Source: Acidimicrobiales bacterium
GTDB taxonomy: Bacteria > Actinomycetota > Acidimicrobiia > Acidimicrobiales > MedAcidi-G1
DNA: 64,000 nt
Assembly (NCBI GenBank): GCA_029242745.1
Contig: JAQWTI010000026.1
Coordinates: 1-64,000 of the forward strand
Reading direction: 5' to 3'
In this document: positions 10,508-19,154 of the stretch, one piece after another
Numbering within the stretch: the first letter of the stretch is position 1
Layout: the number at the start of each line of letters is the position of its first letter
Made by a program: the position numbers and the translations under genes
The notes under the pieces: generated by a model
The model's input: only the letters and a program-made list of their open reading frames with translations
Database searches by the model: none
What the model was told of the DNA's origin: nothing

Positions 10508-11710
10508 TTAGTTGAGGCGCTGAACGACCATCGCCATTCCTTGGCCGCCACCAACGCACATGGACTCGACACCGAATTCTTTGTCGGTGTCTTCAAGGCT
10601 ATTGAGCATTGTGGTCATAATGCGGGCGCCGGTCATGCCAAACGGATGTCCTAGGGCTATGGCTCCGCCATTCACGTTCAGTTTGTCTAAATCGATGCCG
10701 ACCTCTTCAGCGGACGGCAGTACCTGGGCGGCGAAAGCCTCGTTGATCTCGAATAGATCAATGTCGTTAGCAGACATGCTGGCGCGGCCCAGAGCTTGGC
10801 GTATGGCTTCTATCGGGCCGAGCCCCATGATCTCAGGGCTCAGTGCCGATACACCGGTTGACACGATGCGGGCTAGTGGCTTGATTCCAAGTTCGGCGGC
10901 CCGGGTGTCGCTCATGACTACCACGGCTGCTGCACCATCGTTGAGTGGGCAGGCGTTGCCAGCAGTCACAGTGCCGTCGGAACGGAAAACTGGTGACAAC
11001 TGGGATACTTTTTCATATGTGGTACCAGCACGGATGCCTTCGTCGGCACTAAACACTGATCCGTCAGGCAGCGTGTAGGGCGTAATCTCACGCTCGAAGA
11101 ATCCACGATTTTGAGCTGCTTCGGCGCGGTTCTGAGAGCGTACGGCCCACTCGTCCTGAGCCTGACGGGACACACCCTTGTAATCTGCCACGTTCTCGGC
11201 GGTCTGGCCCATAGCGATGTAGATGTCGGGAAGGCCCACGGGTTCACCCCAAGCGCTCGTGTCCTCACCGCTACGACGAGCAGTCCGGGCCTCAGCGTCT
11301 GCAAAACGAGGGTTGTGGGGGCCGGTGTCGGCAGCACCGAACTGGAAGCGACTCACGCATTCCACGCCACCAGAGACGAAGGCTTCGCCCTCGTCGGCCC
11401 GGATCGCATGGGCGGCCATGCGAATGGTCTGCAGCGAAGAGGAGCAATACCGGTTGACGGTGGTGCCTGGGGCGTCCAGACCGGCAAGCAGGCCAGCCAC
11501 CCGACCTAGGTTGTAGCCCTGTTCACCACCTGGTTGAGCGGTGCCCCAGATCACGTCCTCAATATGGTTGCGGGGTAGATCGGGCACTTTGCTCAGGACG
11601 TCGTCAATAATGAAGGCGGACAGATCATCGGGGCGGGCCTCAACGAGACCTCCCTTTCCAGCTCGCCCGATGGCGGTTCGGCTAGTGGCGACAATGACTG
11701 CTTCAGCCAT
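10508..11710 (-). CDS. acetyl-CoA acyltransferase (thiolase)
   Basis: 400 residues, thiolase family. It catalyses CoA-dependent cleavage of 3-ketoacyl-CoA or its reversal. The nucleophile is Cys89 in NRYCSSSLQT; NEAFAAQ, GGAIALGHPFGMTGAR and the second catalytic cysteine in CVGGGQG are all present. The start at 11710 has CAGGAG about 10 nt upstream; the open frame continues to 11785 without resemblance to thiolases. A catabolic role is likely given the acyl-CoA enzymes further along the window, but no direct partner is adjacent. Confidence 0.93.
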   Translation of the reverse strand: MAEAVIVATSRTAIGRAGKGGLVEARPDDLSAFIIDDVLSKVPDLPRNHIEDVIWGTAQPGGEQGYNLGRVAGLLAGLDAPGTTVNRYCSSSLQTIRMAAHAIRADEGEAFVSGGVECVSRFQFGAADTGPHNPRFADAEARTARRSGEDTSAWGEPVGLPDIYIAMGQTAENVADYKGVSRQAQDEWAVRSQNRAEAAQNRGFFEREITPYTLPDGSVFSADEGIRAGTTYEKVSQLSPVFRSDGTVTAGNACPLNDGAAAVVVMSDTRAAELGIKPLARIVSTGVSALSPEIMGLGPIEAIRQALGRASMSANDIDLFEINEAFAAQVLPSAEEVGIDLDKLNVNGGAIALGHPFGMTGARIMTTMLNSLEDTDKEFGVESMCVGGGQGMAMVVQRLN

Positions 11711-11837
11711 GAGAGTGGGCTCCTGCTCAATGGGGATTGGGTTCTGGCGTTTGCCGGCCAGTGGCTCGATTCTACCGAAGTGCATCCGACCGGCCTCTGT
11801 TCGGTTCGCCTACCGGAACGTCAGCGCAAACAGCGCC

Positions 11838-12497
11838 TCAGATTCGACGAACCAGTGTGAGACCGTCGCCTATCGACAGCATGACCACTTCGACGCGTTC
11901 GTCGGCGACGACCCGGTCATTGAGGGTCCGAAGGGCAATGGTGTCATGGTCATCTGCCGTGGGGTCGAGCACTTTCCCGCTCCAGAGAACGTTGTCGATG
12001 GCTAATAGGCCGTGGGGCGACAGGCGGGGGACTAACTCTTCGTAGTAGGCGAGGTAGCCGGTTTTGTCGGCATCAATGAACGCGAAGTCGACTGCAGTGT
12101 GATCTGGGAGCGAACGCAGGGTATTGATGGCAGGTCCAATGACGAGGTCTATGCGGTCGTCGACGCCGGCATCTTCCCAGTGCTGACGGGCTATGGCCGT
12201 CCACTCATCTGACACGTCACAGCACAGTAAGCGACCACCGGTTGGTAGGGCCCGAGCGATAGCCAACGAGGACGATCCCGTGAATGTCCCGATCTCGATG
12301 GCTAGTTCAGGTCGGACGGCCGATACGAGCGCCGACAGTAAGGCGGCCTGATCGTCAGCCACCTGCATTCGGGCTTGCGCTCCGAGTGCCGCCGTAGCTC
12401 GAGTGAGTGACCGCCGGACTGCATCAGCTGGAGTGGTGTGGGCGAGTACGTATTCGTGGAGGCTTTCGTCGAGGAAGAAAGATCGGTGGTCGGCCAT
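11838..12497 (-). CDS. class I SAM-dependent O-methyltransferase (caffeoyl-CoA/catechol type)
   Basis: 219 residues. It shows the Rossmann-like SAM motif EIGTFTGSSSLAIARALP, the acidic strand LLCCDVSDEW and the metal-binding FIDADKTGYLAYYEEL segment, followed by AIDNVLWSGKV. These are diagnostic of the divalent-metal-dependent family that methylates catechol-like hydroxyls on small molecules. The specific substrate is not visible. The ATG at 12497 follows a TACGGT -10-like box by 8 nt, so the transcript may be leaderless. The aldehyde dehydrogenase gene diverges from it. Confidence 0.88.
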   Translation of the reverse strand: MADHRSFFLDESLHEYVLAHTTPADAVRRSLTRATAALGAQARMQVADDQAALLSALVSAVRPELAIEIGTFTGSSSLAIARALPTGGRLLCCDVSDEWTAIARQHWEDAGVDDRIDLVIGPAINTLRSLPDHTAVDFAFIDADKTGYLAYYEELVPRLSPHGLLAIDNVLWSGKVLDPTADDHDTIALRTLNDRVVADERVEVVMLSIGDGLTLVRRI

Positions 12498-12646
12498 GCA
12501 ACTTGACCGTAGTAAGGAATCGACCTCTGGCCTCATTCCGGCTGCCAGTGCGGAACGTGGTGGGGCCCGTCGGTACGATCACCAACGAAAAGGTGGTCTG
12601 ACGAAGTATCAGATCTTCTGTAAGCGGCACCGGGAGGCAATGATCT

Positions 12647-14119
12647 ATGGGCGAGGTCAGAGGTATCGATCCCCAAGAAGAATGGCGCCTTCTAATCGGT
12701 GGTGAGTGGGTGACGCCCGCGTCGACCTACGAAATCATTGATCCCAATAGCACTGCCGTGGTCGGTTACGCACCCAATGCCACGGTGGTCGATGCCGAGG
12801 CGGCTATCGCAGCGGCAAAGGCGGCGCTTCCTCTGTGGGCGGCAACCTCGCCAGCTGAGCGAGGAGTGATGCTCCAGCGTCTCGCTGACGTTTTGCGGTA
12901 TCAGGCTCCGACTTGGTCGACGCTGGTTCAAGCTGAAACTGGGGCCACAATTAACGTGACTGAGACCATCCAGGTTGGAGCGAACCTCGCCGATCGCTAT
13001 GCCCAGTACGCGATCCCCCGAAACATGGACCGGGCTGAAATGCCTGTACCCCAGGCTGCCTCAGCCCTTGGCCCAGCGGGACTAGTTGGTGCTGCGGTCT
13101 ATCGTCGACCGGTTGGTGTGGTGGCCTGCATCACCTCGTACAACTTCCCGCTGGTCAATGTGGCTGGCAAGTTGGCACCTGCTCTGGCCATGGGGAACAC
13201 CTGCATCATCAAGCCGGCTCCCCAGGATCCTTTAGGTGTCCTGCGTCTTGGTGAGGCCATTGTGGAAGCTGGGTTTCCACCTGGTGTGGTCAACATCTTG
13301 ACATCGGCGGGCACCGAGGCTCCAGCGGCTCTCATCACCTCGCCCGACGTGCACATGGTGAGCTTTACCGGTTCGTCTGCCGTTGGTGCGCGAATTATGG
13401 CCGATGGATCCCGATCCATGACCCGGGTTCTGATGGAGCTGGGTGGCAAAGGAGCGCTCGTGATGACCGACGATGCTGACGTAGGCAAAGCAGTAGGAGC
13501 CATTGCGAGCGTATGGGGCTTTCACAGTGGACAGATCTGCACCGCACCAACCCGGGTCATTTGCCACCGCAGCAAAGTCGACGAACTGGTCTCCACACTG
13601 GGTGCTGTAGCCGGAATGCTGAAGGTCGGTGACGCGACCGAGCGCGATACTCTCGTGGGCCCGCTGGTCAGTGGAGCGCAGCGTGACAGCGTTGAAGCGT
13701 TCATCCGTGGTGGCGTTGACGCCGGCGCGACATTGGTCTGTGGCGGCGAGCGTCCCGACCTGCCGGGTTACTTTGTTGCCCCCACTTTGCTGGCCGACTG
13801 CACGGCTGACATGCACGCAGTAAGGGAAGAGGCCTTTGGTCCTGTAGTGGTGGTACTGGCCCACGACGACGATGACGAGGCGGTGGCGCTGGCAAATGAT
13901 TCCGACTATGGGCTCTACAGCTACGTATACAGCGGTGACAACGCTCGGGCCTTAGAGATCGCCCAGCGGATCGAGACAGGCAATGTCGCTCTAAACAGTT
14001 TGGCCCCCCACCCTGACGCCCCATTTGGTGGCTTTAAGCGGTCAGGTATTGGTCGAGATCGCGGTATCGCCGGCCTTGAGGCCTACAGCGAGGTGCAAGC
14101 CATTTCATGGATGGCCTGA
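12647..14119 (+). CDS. aldehyde dehydrogenase family protein
   Basis: 490 residues with the SYNFPLVNVAGKLAPALA nucleotide-binding region, general base Glu264 (MELGGKG), catalytic Cys298 (GQICTAP) and the C-terminal HPDAPFGGFKRSGIGRDRG. It oxidises an aldehyde to the acid with NAD(P)+. The family includes benzaldehyde- and betaine-aldehyde-type enzymes and the sequence alone does not fix the substrate. GGGAGG lies 9 nt before the ATG. A CTGA-N7-TCAG element at 12598-12612 in the upstream region weakly resembles the palindromes in front of the steroid genes. Confidence 0.85.
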   Translation: MGEVRGIDPQEEWRLLIGGEWVTPASTYEIIDPNSTAVVGYAPNATVVDAEAAIAAAKAALPLWAATSPAERGVMLQRLADVLRYQAPTWSTLVQAETGATINVTETIQVGANLADRYAQYAIPRNMDRAEMPVPQAASALGPAGLVGAAVYRRPVGVVACITSYNFPLVNVAGKLAPALAMGNTCIIKPAPQDPLGVLRLGEAIVEAGFPPGVVNILTSAGTEAPAALITSPDVHMVSFTGSSAVGARIMADGSRSMTRVLMELGGKGALVMTDDADVGKAVGAIASVWGFHSGQICTAPTRVICHRSKVDELVSTLGAVAGMLKVGDATERDTLVGPLVSGAQRDSVEAFIRGGVDAGATLVCGGERPDLPGYFVAPTLLADCTADMHAVREEAFGPVVVVLAHDDDDEAVALANDSDYGLYSYVYSGDNARALEIAQRIETGNVALNSLAPHPDAPFGGFKRSGIGRDRGIAGLEAYSEVQAISWMA

Positions 14120-14206
14120 GACTTCAAGGGGGCTTTAACGCGCTAGTGCCGCGATCTACACCCATCGACAGTCCATAATCTTCAAATAGTCGTCAGAGGA
14201 GTACAT

Positions 14207-14659
14207 ATGCTCGAAGTAGGAACAAAGGCCCCTGATTTCTCGGTGCCTGATCAAGACGGTGAGTTGGTCACGCTTGACGGCCTTCGCGGCCACTGGGTGG
14301 CCTTGTGGTGGTATCCGATGGCTTCAACCCCCGGTTGAACGATTGAGGGAGGGGGGTTCCGTGATCGAACCCCAGAGTACGACGAGGCTGGAGCCATCAT
14401 TTTGGGAGCCAGTTTTGATACAGCGGAGGCGCAGAAGCACTTTGCTGACGACCAAGGTTTTCCCTACCGGCTCTTAGCCGATACGGATAAGACGATGGGG
14501 GAGGCCTACGACGTGGTGATGCCTGAGCACGGCCTACCTCTGCGGGTCACTTATCTAATCGACCCCGAGGGGACCATCGTGCGCTCTTACGACCTGACTG
14601 GCCAAGATAAAGAGGCTCACGCCGAGGCGGTGCTGGACGACATCCGGTTGCTCTCCTGA
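14207..14659 (+). CDS. selenocysteine-containing peroxiredoxin (PrxQ/BCP type), UGA at codon 44
   Basis: One reading frame of 151 codons with an in-frame TGA at 14336-14338. Reading TGA as selenocysteine gives 150 residues of thiol peroxidase: APDFSVPDQDG, WWYPMASTPG-Sec44-TIE, FRD at 51-53, ILGASFD and YLIDPEG. In ordinary BCP/PrxQ the motif is TPGCT, so UGA sits exactly at the peroxidatic cysteine. The usual second cysteine five residues later is Gly, so this would be a 1-Sec enzyme reducing peroxides with outside thiols. A SECIS-like hairpin starts 15 nt after the UGA. AGAGGAG lies 5 nt before the ATG. Selenoprotein peroxiredoxins are known in bacteria; a stop mutation is the alternative. 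Confidence 0.85.
14339..14373 (+). promoter_or_regulatory. bacterial SECIS-like element of the peroxiredoxin gene
   Basis: Directly after the UGA comes a 14-nt linker, then a perfect 7-bp stem (GGGGTTC 14353-14359 with GAACCCC 14367-14373) closing the 7-nt loop CGTGATC. The loop begins 21 nt after the UGA and has G in its second position. Both fit the general bacterial SECIS rules (loop roughly 16-37 nt downstream, G among the first two loop bases), so it could bind SelB. Confidence 0.75.
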
Positions 14660-14687
14660 TAACGCAGGATCGAAGACAGACCCAGCC

Positions 14688-15917
14688 ATGCTGACGGCGA
14701 GGCCACTCTCTGGTCTGCGGGTCATCGAGGGAACGGCTTTTGTGGCAGCCCCTTCGGGGGGTATGGCGCTGGCTCAATTAGGTGCTGACGTCATCCGGTT
14801 CGATCAGATTGGGGGTGGTATTGACTACAAGCGATGGCCTCTGACCAGAGAGGGTGTCAGTCTCTACTGGAACGGTTTGAATAAGGGGAAACGGTCGTTG
14901 GCTGTGGACCTCCGGGACCAAGAGGTAGTCGAGTTGCTCACTGCCTTAATTGCTGCGGCGGGCAACTTCCTGACCAACTTCCCAGCTCGGGGTTGGATGG
15001 ATCCTGATCACTTACGGAACCGGTGTCGAGAGTTGGGCCGGGGAGACTTGGTGATGGTGGTGGTCACGGGAAGCCATGATGGGACAACTGCTCTCGATTA
15101 CACAGTTAACTGCTCGGTCGGGTATCCGGCGATCACTGGCCACGTCGATGATCCTCGTCCAGTCAATAATGTGGTCCCGGCTTGGGATCTATTGTGCGGT
15201 CAGATGGCAGCCATGGGGCTTTTGGCCGCTGATCGGCGGCGCCTGATTGAAGGGGGAGGCGATTTGGTCACCATTGCTCTGTCTGACGTGGCGCTGTCCA
15301 CCGTTGGTGCTCTCGGCAACCTCGCTGAGGTACAGGTAAATGGTGATGAACGTGGCCGAGTGGGTAATGCCATCTACGGTGCCTTCGGACGAGACTTCGT
15401 AACAAGTGAAGGTCGTCGGGCCATGGTTGTAGCCATCACTGCCAAGCAGTGGATGGCTCTACAGGTCGCTACCGGTTTAACGGAAGTGGTGGCAGAATTA
15501 GCCGAGGACCTCGGTGTTGACCTGGCCGACGAGGGCGAGCGCTATCTGGCCTCTGACCGTTTGTGTGCTTTGTTCGAGCCGTGGTTTGCCAGCCGAACAT
15601 TGGACGAGGTAACTGCAGTACTCAACGAGCACGGAGTCTGTTGGGGTCCGTATCGGACGGTCGCCCAACTAGTGGCTGAGGACCCGCGCGCATCGACGTC
15701 TAACCCGTTATTTGCTGAGTTGGACCAGCTGGGCGTAGGAACCCACTTGGTTCCCGGCTCCCCGCTGGCCTTCGGGGGAGAGGGTGCTTTGGATCGTGGT
15801 GCGATGGTGGCGCCTCAACTCGGCCAGCACACCGAGGAGATTCTGACTGGTGAACTTGGCCTGACTTCTGCTGAACTGGGCGCCCTGGTGGACCGGGGTG
15901 CAGTAGCCCTGAGTTGA
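14688..15917 (+). CDS. mct: mesaconyl-CoA C1-C4 CoA transferase (2-methylfumaryl-CoA isomerase), class III CoA-transferase
   Basis: 409 residues, CaiB/BaiF fold, with candidate catalytic Asp167 (PAWDLLCGQM). Segments such as GLRVIEGTAFVAAPSGGM, ADVIRFDQIGGGIDYKRWP, LNKGKRSLAVDLR, LTNFPARGW and YGAFGRDF agree closely with my memory of Chloroflexus Mct. That enzyme moves CoA intramolecularly from C1 to C4 of mesaconate in the second (glyoxylate-assimilating) loop of the 3-hydroxypropionate bicycle. The next gene, in convergent orientation, is a mesaconyl-CoA hydratase candidate, which strengthens the call. Whether it works in that cycle or in mesaconate/glyoxylate salvage cannot be told here. 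Confidence 0.85.
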   Translation: MLTARPLSGLRVIEGTAFVAAPSGGMALAQLGADVIRFDQIGGGIDYKRWPLTREGVSLYWNGLNKGKRSLAVDLRDQEVVELLTALIAAAGNFLTNFPARGWMDPDHLRNRCRELGRGDLVMVVVTGSHDGTTALDYTVNCSVGYPAITGHVDDPRPVNNVVPAWDLLCGQMAAMGLLAADRRRLIEGGGDLVTIALSDVALSTVGALGNLAEVQVNGDERGRVGNAIYGAFGRDFVTSEGRRAMVVAITAKQWMALQVATGLTEVVAELAEDLGVDLADEGERYLASDRLCALFEPWFASRTLDEVTAVLNEHGVCWGPYRTVAQLVAEDPRASTSNPLFAELDQLGVGTHLVPGSPLAFGGEGALDRGAMVAPQLGQHTEEILTGELGLTSAELGALVDRGAVALS

Positions 15918-15943
15918 TTTCGGTGCCAAACGAGTTCTGTGGC

Positions 15944-16963
15944 TCACGCCCCCCAGGTGACAATGCGCAGGTCCAGCACATGCTCCGTCGCTTGGTTCGC
16001 CCGTTCGGCATCCACTTCTACTCGAATGGCTCGGAGTCGACCGCCCGAGGAAGGCTGTTCACTCAGAAGGGTGTGGTGGAACGAAAGAATGTCATGTTCG
16101 AACACTGGGGCTGCATGACTGCATGACTGCCATCCGAGAACAGTGGCGGTGTCTGGTAGCAGTCTGACCAGCGACGCTTGGGCCAGTCCGATGGTATGGC
16201 CTCCGTAGACCAATCGGCGCCCTTCAAGTCCTAGCAGTGGGTCCCGATGAACCGGAGCCAGGTTTTGGGTGAGGCGGGCCAACTCTGGTGCACTGGTGAC
16301 TGTGTCTCGCAGAGGATCAGTTTTCTGGGTGCCTACTGTCCAGACAGGCAGAGTTGTCGCCGCTCTTCGGAGAGGTTGGGTATCCCAGTCGGTGGGAATG
16401 AATTTGGTCCAAGCGTTTAAGTCGATATCGGTGACAGCCTGGCCGAGATCGTCGTTGTGGCCGGTGCGGCGTTCTGGATTGCGGAATCGAAGCATGGCAC
16501 ACCGTTCATAGTCAACCACGATGGTGTTGTCGTCCACGCATTCAGTTTGTATGCCGAGCAAGGCTAAGCCGCGCGCTGGACGGTCATCGCGTCGCGACAA
16601 CTCTCGAAGTCCCAAGATAGTTACTGTGCTCCGTAGGGTTTCACCGAGACGGATCGACCGATGTAGTGCCACTCCACGGTAGAAGAGATTGGCAATTACA
16701 TTCCGAGTGGCCACCGTACTTTGACCGATAGATACGTGGAGGACAAGCGCCGGGTTGACCAGAGCACCTGTTCGCCCGGTGACAGCCTCGGCTAGTGGTT
16801 GGCTTAGAGAGGTGGCGAGTGGGTCACCGCAAATGGACTGGTACACGGCGGCTTCGCCCGGTCCGATGGTGATGTTAGGTCCGGGCTCCATGACCTGGTT
16901 GACGGCCAAGTCATCGAAATACGGTCCGTCATGGTGTTGGATGTCAGCCTGTTGCTTTTGCAC
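15944..16963 (-). CDS. mch: MaoC-family double hotdog hydratase, probable mesaconyl-C1-CoA hydratase
   Basis: 339 residues, long enough for two hotdog folds. It starts GPYFDDLAVNQVMEPGPNITI, close to the FDDF-x-VGQ opening of mesaconyl-CoA (beta-methylmalyl-CoA) hydratases, and carries ANLFYRGVALHRSIRLGETL in the first fold and FEHDILSFHHTLL in the second. Such enzymes interconvert mesaconyl-C1-CoA and beta-methylmalyl-CoA. It converges with mct, leaving only 26 bp between them, so the two probably share a pathway though not a transcript. The GTG at 16963 is the likely start, with GAGTGGG just upstream. The call depends partly on the mct neighbour. Confidence 0.75.
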   Translation of the reverse strand: MQKQQADIQHHDGPYFDDLAVNQVMEPGPNITIGPGEAAVYQSICGDPLATSLSQPLAEAVTGRTGALVNPALVLHVSIGQSTVATRNVIANLFYRGVALHRSIRLGETLRSTVTILGLRELSRRDDRPARGLALLGIQTECVDDNTIVVDYERCAMLRFRNPERRTGHNDDLGQAVTDIDLNAWTKFIPTDWDTQPLRRAATTLPVWTVGTQKTDPLRDTVTSAPELARLTQNLAPVHRDPLLGLEGRRLVYGGHTIGLAQASLVRLLPDTATVLGWQSCSHAAPVFEHDILSFHHTLLSEQPSSGGRLRAIRVEVDAERANQATEHVLDLRIVTWGA

Positions 16964-17299
16964 TTGCCCACTCTGCCAGTCGGTTGGCCTTCACAGGGGA
17001 TCGGCTGTTAGGTCGTGGCCGTTATCTTTCCATTTGCTACCCGCTGGTCATCGTGGGAAGGTATCCAAATACTCGAAATCTATCTTTATTAACGATAGAT
17101 AGGTTCTCTAACAATCATTGAGAACTACTGGAGCGCGGTGATTTCCGTTCCTACCATCGGGGGGCGGTTAGTTGAGGTGCCGCAGCACAATCAGCAGTCA
17201 AATTTACCGGGACCCACAGGGGTGATTTGGTCAATAGGAGGGGCAAATGTCTCCATCCTTGGCACCAAGCCTTCGAGTGGATTTCAGAGGGAGCACATC
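16964..17299. other. 336-bp intergenic region between mch and whiB with an inverted repeat
   Basis: No convincing gene seen. It holds an AT-rich perfect inverted repeat, ATCTATC (17078-17084), a 9-nt loop and GATAGAT (17094-17100), unlike the GC-rich surroundings. It may be an operator or promoter element for whiB (long leader) or for mch on the minus strand. The whiB frame stays open upstream to 17138, but that part has no WhiB features. Confidence 0.5.
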
Positions 17300-17638
17300 A
17301 TGTCAGATGCAGCGGCGAACCTGTACGTCGACTCACTGGAGATGCGGTGGGTCAACGACGTCCTCTGTCGAGGTAAGAGTGATCTGTTCTTTGCTCCGTT
17401 CGCTGAGCGTCCGGAGGCCCGTGTCCGACGTGAAGCTCGGGCTTCTGATCTTTGCGCCGTTTGCCCAGTGGCGATTTCTTGTAAGCAGCACGCCCGGGAC
17501 CAGCGTGAACTCGGTTTTTGGGGCGGTGAGTCAGAGGCTGAGCGGGCTACTGCCGGATTCGCTCCCACCACACCGATAATTGGTCGCCGGCAGGTCGCGG
17601 CCCGTAGGGCTGCTGCAGCATTGGCTGAGGCTGGCTAA
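17300..17638 (+). CDS. WhiB-family iron-sulfur transcriptional regulator
   Basis: 112 residues. The four cluster cysteines are Cys23, Cys52, Cys55 and Cys61 (C...CxxC...C, with LCAVCPVAISC), followed by the turn GFWGG at 72-76 and a basic C-terminus (GRRQVAARRAA) for DNA contact. WhiB proteins are restricted to actinobacteria and their phages. They bind a redox-sensitive [4Fe-4S] cluster and usually act with the primary sigma factor. GAGGGAG lies 8 nt before the ATG at 17300. The regulon cannot be inferred; the gene converges with a small metallopeptidase gene. Confidence 0.93.
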   Translation: MSDAAANLYVDSLEMRWVNDVLCRGKSDLFFAPFAERPEARVRREARASDLCAVCPVAISCKQHARDQRELGFWGGESEAERATAGFAPTTPIIGRRQVAARRAAAALAEAG

Positions 17639-17639
17639 T

Positions 17640-18200
17640 TTAGTGTGTTGCTGATCGTGTGGCGACCGAGCGCTCTCGCAGTACTTGTCTCTGATTTTCC
17701 GCAACGGGGAGTTTCTTGCGGGGTGAAGTGAACTTAACTCTGTTCTCCTCGAACGAGGCTTTGAGTTTTCTGTGGGCGTTGGGTCCGAGTACATCGCCGA
17801 CGATCTTGAGGTAGGTCTGGGAGAATTGCCAGCCGTGCAGAGCGATTTCCTTATGTGGGAACTCATGGTGAACCACTAGGTGGCAGAGTTCGTGGATCAT
17901 TACGGGCTCGTTACGAGCCCAGCGAGGCAGCGTGACGGCAAAGGGGCTCGATGCGAATGCATGGCGGGCGCCTCTCCCGGGACGGACCTCCAGCCCCACA
18001 GAGAGGGTAGATGCTGCTCTCGGGAACCAATCTTGGAACGTCTTGCGCTCGATAACCGACATCATGAATTCGTGACAGTCGGTGACGGTCTTGTACCGGT
18101 TGCCTAGCGTGTGTGGGCCAAGGACGTGCTCGGCCCTGTAGATCTTCGATCGTTGCGTGTCACGCAGGTGGCCATACTGGGTGCGCTGGGTAGTAGCCAT
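17640..18200 (-). CDS. putative zinc metallohydrolase with HELCH motif (TIGR04338-like)
   Basis: 186 residues. A zincin-type helix PVMIHELCHLVVHH supplies HExxH, with further histidines downstream (EIALHGWQFSQTYLKIV). The overall pattern (RAEHVLGP, TVTDCHEFM) resembles the actinobacterial family annotated as putative metallohydrolase TIGR04338. No signal peptide is visible, so it should be cytoplasmic. Substrate unknown. GAGGAGG about 7 nt upstream supports the ATG at 18200. It sits tail-to-tail with whiB, with a single base between the two stop codons. Confidence 0.75.
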   Translation of the reverse strand: MATTQRTQYGHLRDTQRSKIYRAEHVLGPHTLGNRYKTVTDCHEFMMSVIERKTFQDWFPRAASTLSVGLEVRPGRGARHAFASSPFAVTLPRWARNEPVMIHELCHLVVHHEFPHKEIALHGWQFSQTYLKIVGDVLGPNAHRKLKASFEENRVKFTSPRKKLPVAENQRQVLRERSVATRSATH

Positions 18201-18359
18201 TAACCGTCCTCCTCGGTTGTGTCTTTGTGACCTGCCGGAGACTCTGGCCAGAGGCGCCCTATGAGATCTCTCATTTGTTGATATGGATTCTGATGCTGTC
18301 GTTCTTCCTCAGAGCCCAACTGCTAAATGCCGACTTTGGAGCACAGTGGGTTTCGTGAG

Positions 18360-19154
18360 TCAGAGGCCTCGGAACCCTCCACCGTCGACAACCAGCGTCT
18401 GACCGGTTACGTGTCTGGAGAGGTCAGATGCTAGGAACACCGCCACGGGGCCGATGTCTTCCACTGGGTCGCCGATGCGCCCTAGCGGCGTGCTGGCCTC
18501 CAGACGTTTGATAAGAGACGGGTCAGCGGCGATGGCGGTGTCGAAGGCCGGTGTGAGGGCTAGTGGAGCCACGCTGTTAACCCGTATCCCATCGGGGCCC
18601 CATTCGGCGGCTAGCCCCTTGCCTAAGGTTCTTTGGGCCGCTTTAACCACTCCGTATAGGGGTATCGCCGCGCTGCCTTCCATTCCGGCTGCAGATGTCA
18701 GAAGGACCAGGGATCCTTTGGCTTTCCGAAGGGCGGCATGTCCAGCCCGGGCGCAGTCAAACGATGCCCGGAGTGATGAAGCCACCAACATTCGCCAGCC
18801 ATCCAAGGAAGCCCCAGTGAGTGGTCCGGCTCCCGTGAAGGTCCCAGCGACCGCATTGTGGATCAGACAGTCAAGTCGTCCGAATTCCTCTACCGTGGTG
18901 GCTATGACGTTAAATACGTCGTCGGTCACGGTGACGTCGCACCGGATGCAGCGCACGTCTAGCCCAGCCTCCCGAAGAGTGGCTGCAGCTGGTTCACCTG
19001 TCTCGGTCCGTAAGCAGGCCAGTACTACCGATGCGCCGTAACGGGCCATCGCTGTAGCCATGCCCAGTCCGACGCCGGAGGCCCCACCTGTCACGAGCGC
19101 AACTCGTCCCTCCAAGAGTGGACCCGTCGGCAGGAGGGAGAAGTTGCTCGTCAT
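18360..19154 (-). CDS. SDR-family NAD(P)-dependent oxidoreductase
   Basis: 264 residues, classical short-chain dehydrogenase/reductase. It has TGGASGVGLGMA (cofactor motif), a degenerate N-[NA]-A-G at IHNAVAG, catalytic Ser in LTSAAG, YGVVK as YxxxK, and the Pro-Gly region replaced by SVAPLAL. The C-terminal SRHVTGQTLVVDGGG is typical. Third and last gene of a minus-strand operon behind glutamate dehydrogenase and a degenerate SDR, coupled to the latter by an ATGA overlap. Substrate unknown. Confidence 0.88.
   Translation of the reverse strand: MTSNFSLLPTGPLLEGRVALVTGGASGVGLGMATAMARYGASVVLACLRTETGEPAAATLREAGLDVRCIRCDVTVTDDVFNVIATTVEEFGRLDCLIHNAVAGTFTGAGPLTGASLDGWRMLVASSLRASFDCARAGHAALRKAKGSLVLLTSAAGMEGSAAIPLYGVVKAAQRTLGKGLAAEWGPDGIRVNSVAPLALTPAFDTAIAADPSLIKRLEASTPLGRIGDPVEDIGPVAVFLASDLSRHVTGQTLVVDGGGFRGL

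Noticed and set aside
14353-14373. tRNA-like T-arm in the peroxiredoxin gene
   Set aside because: The hairpin lacks the other tRNA arms and lies inside a conserved reading frame; it fits a SECIS element.
14402-14659. Short frame read as a stand-alone truncated redoxin gene
   Set aside because: It lacks the N-terminal peroxiredoxin half and any ribosome site, while the same frame continues upstream through a single TGA to a well-placed ATG with a strong ribosome site.
17138-17299. N-terminal extension of the WhiB gene
   Set aside because: The extra residues have no WhiB features; ATG 17300 has a strong ribosome site and gives the normal length.
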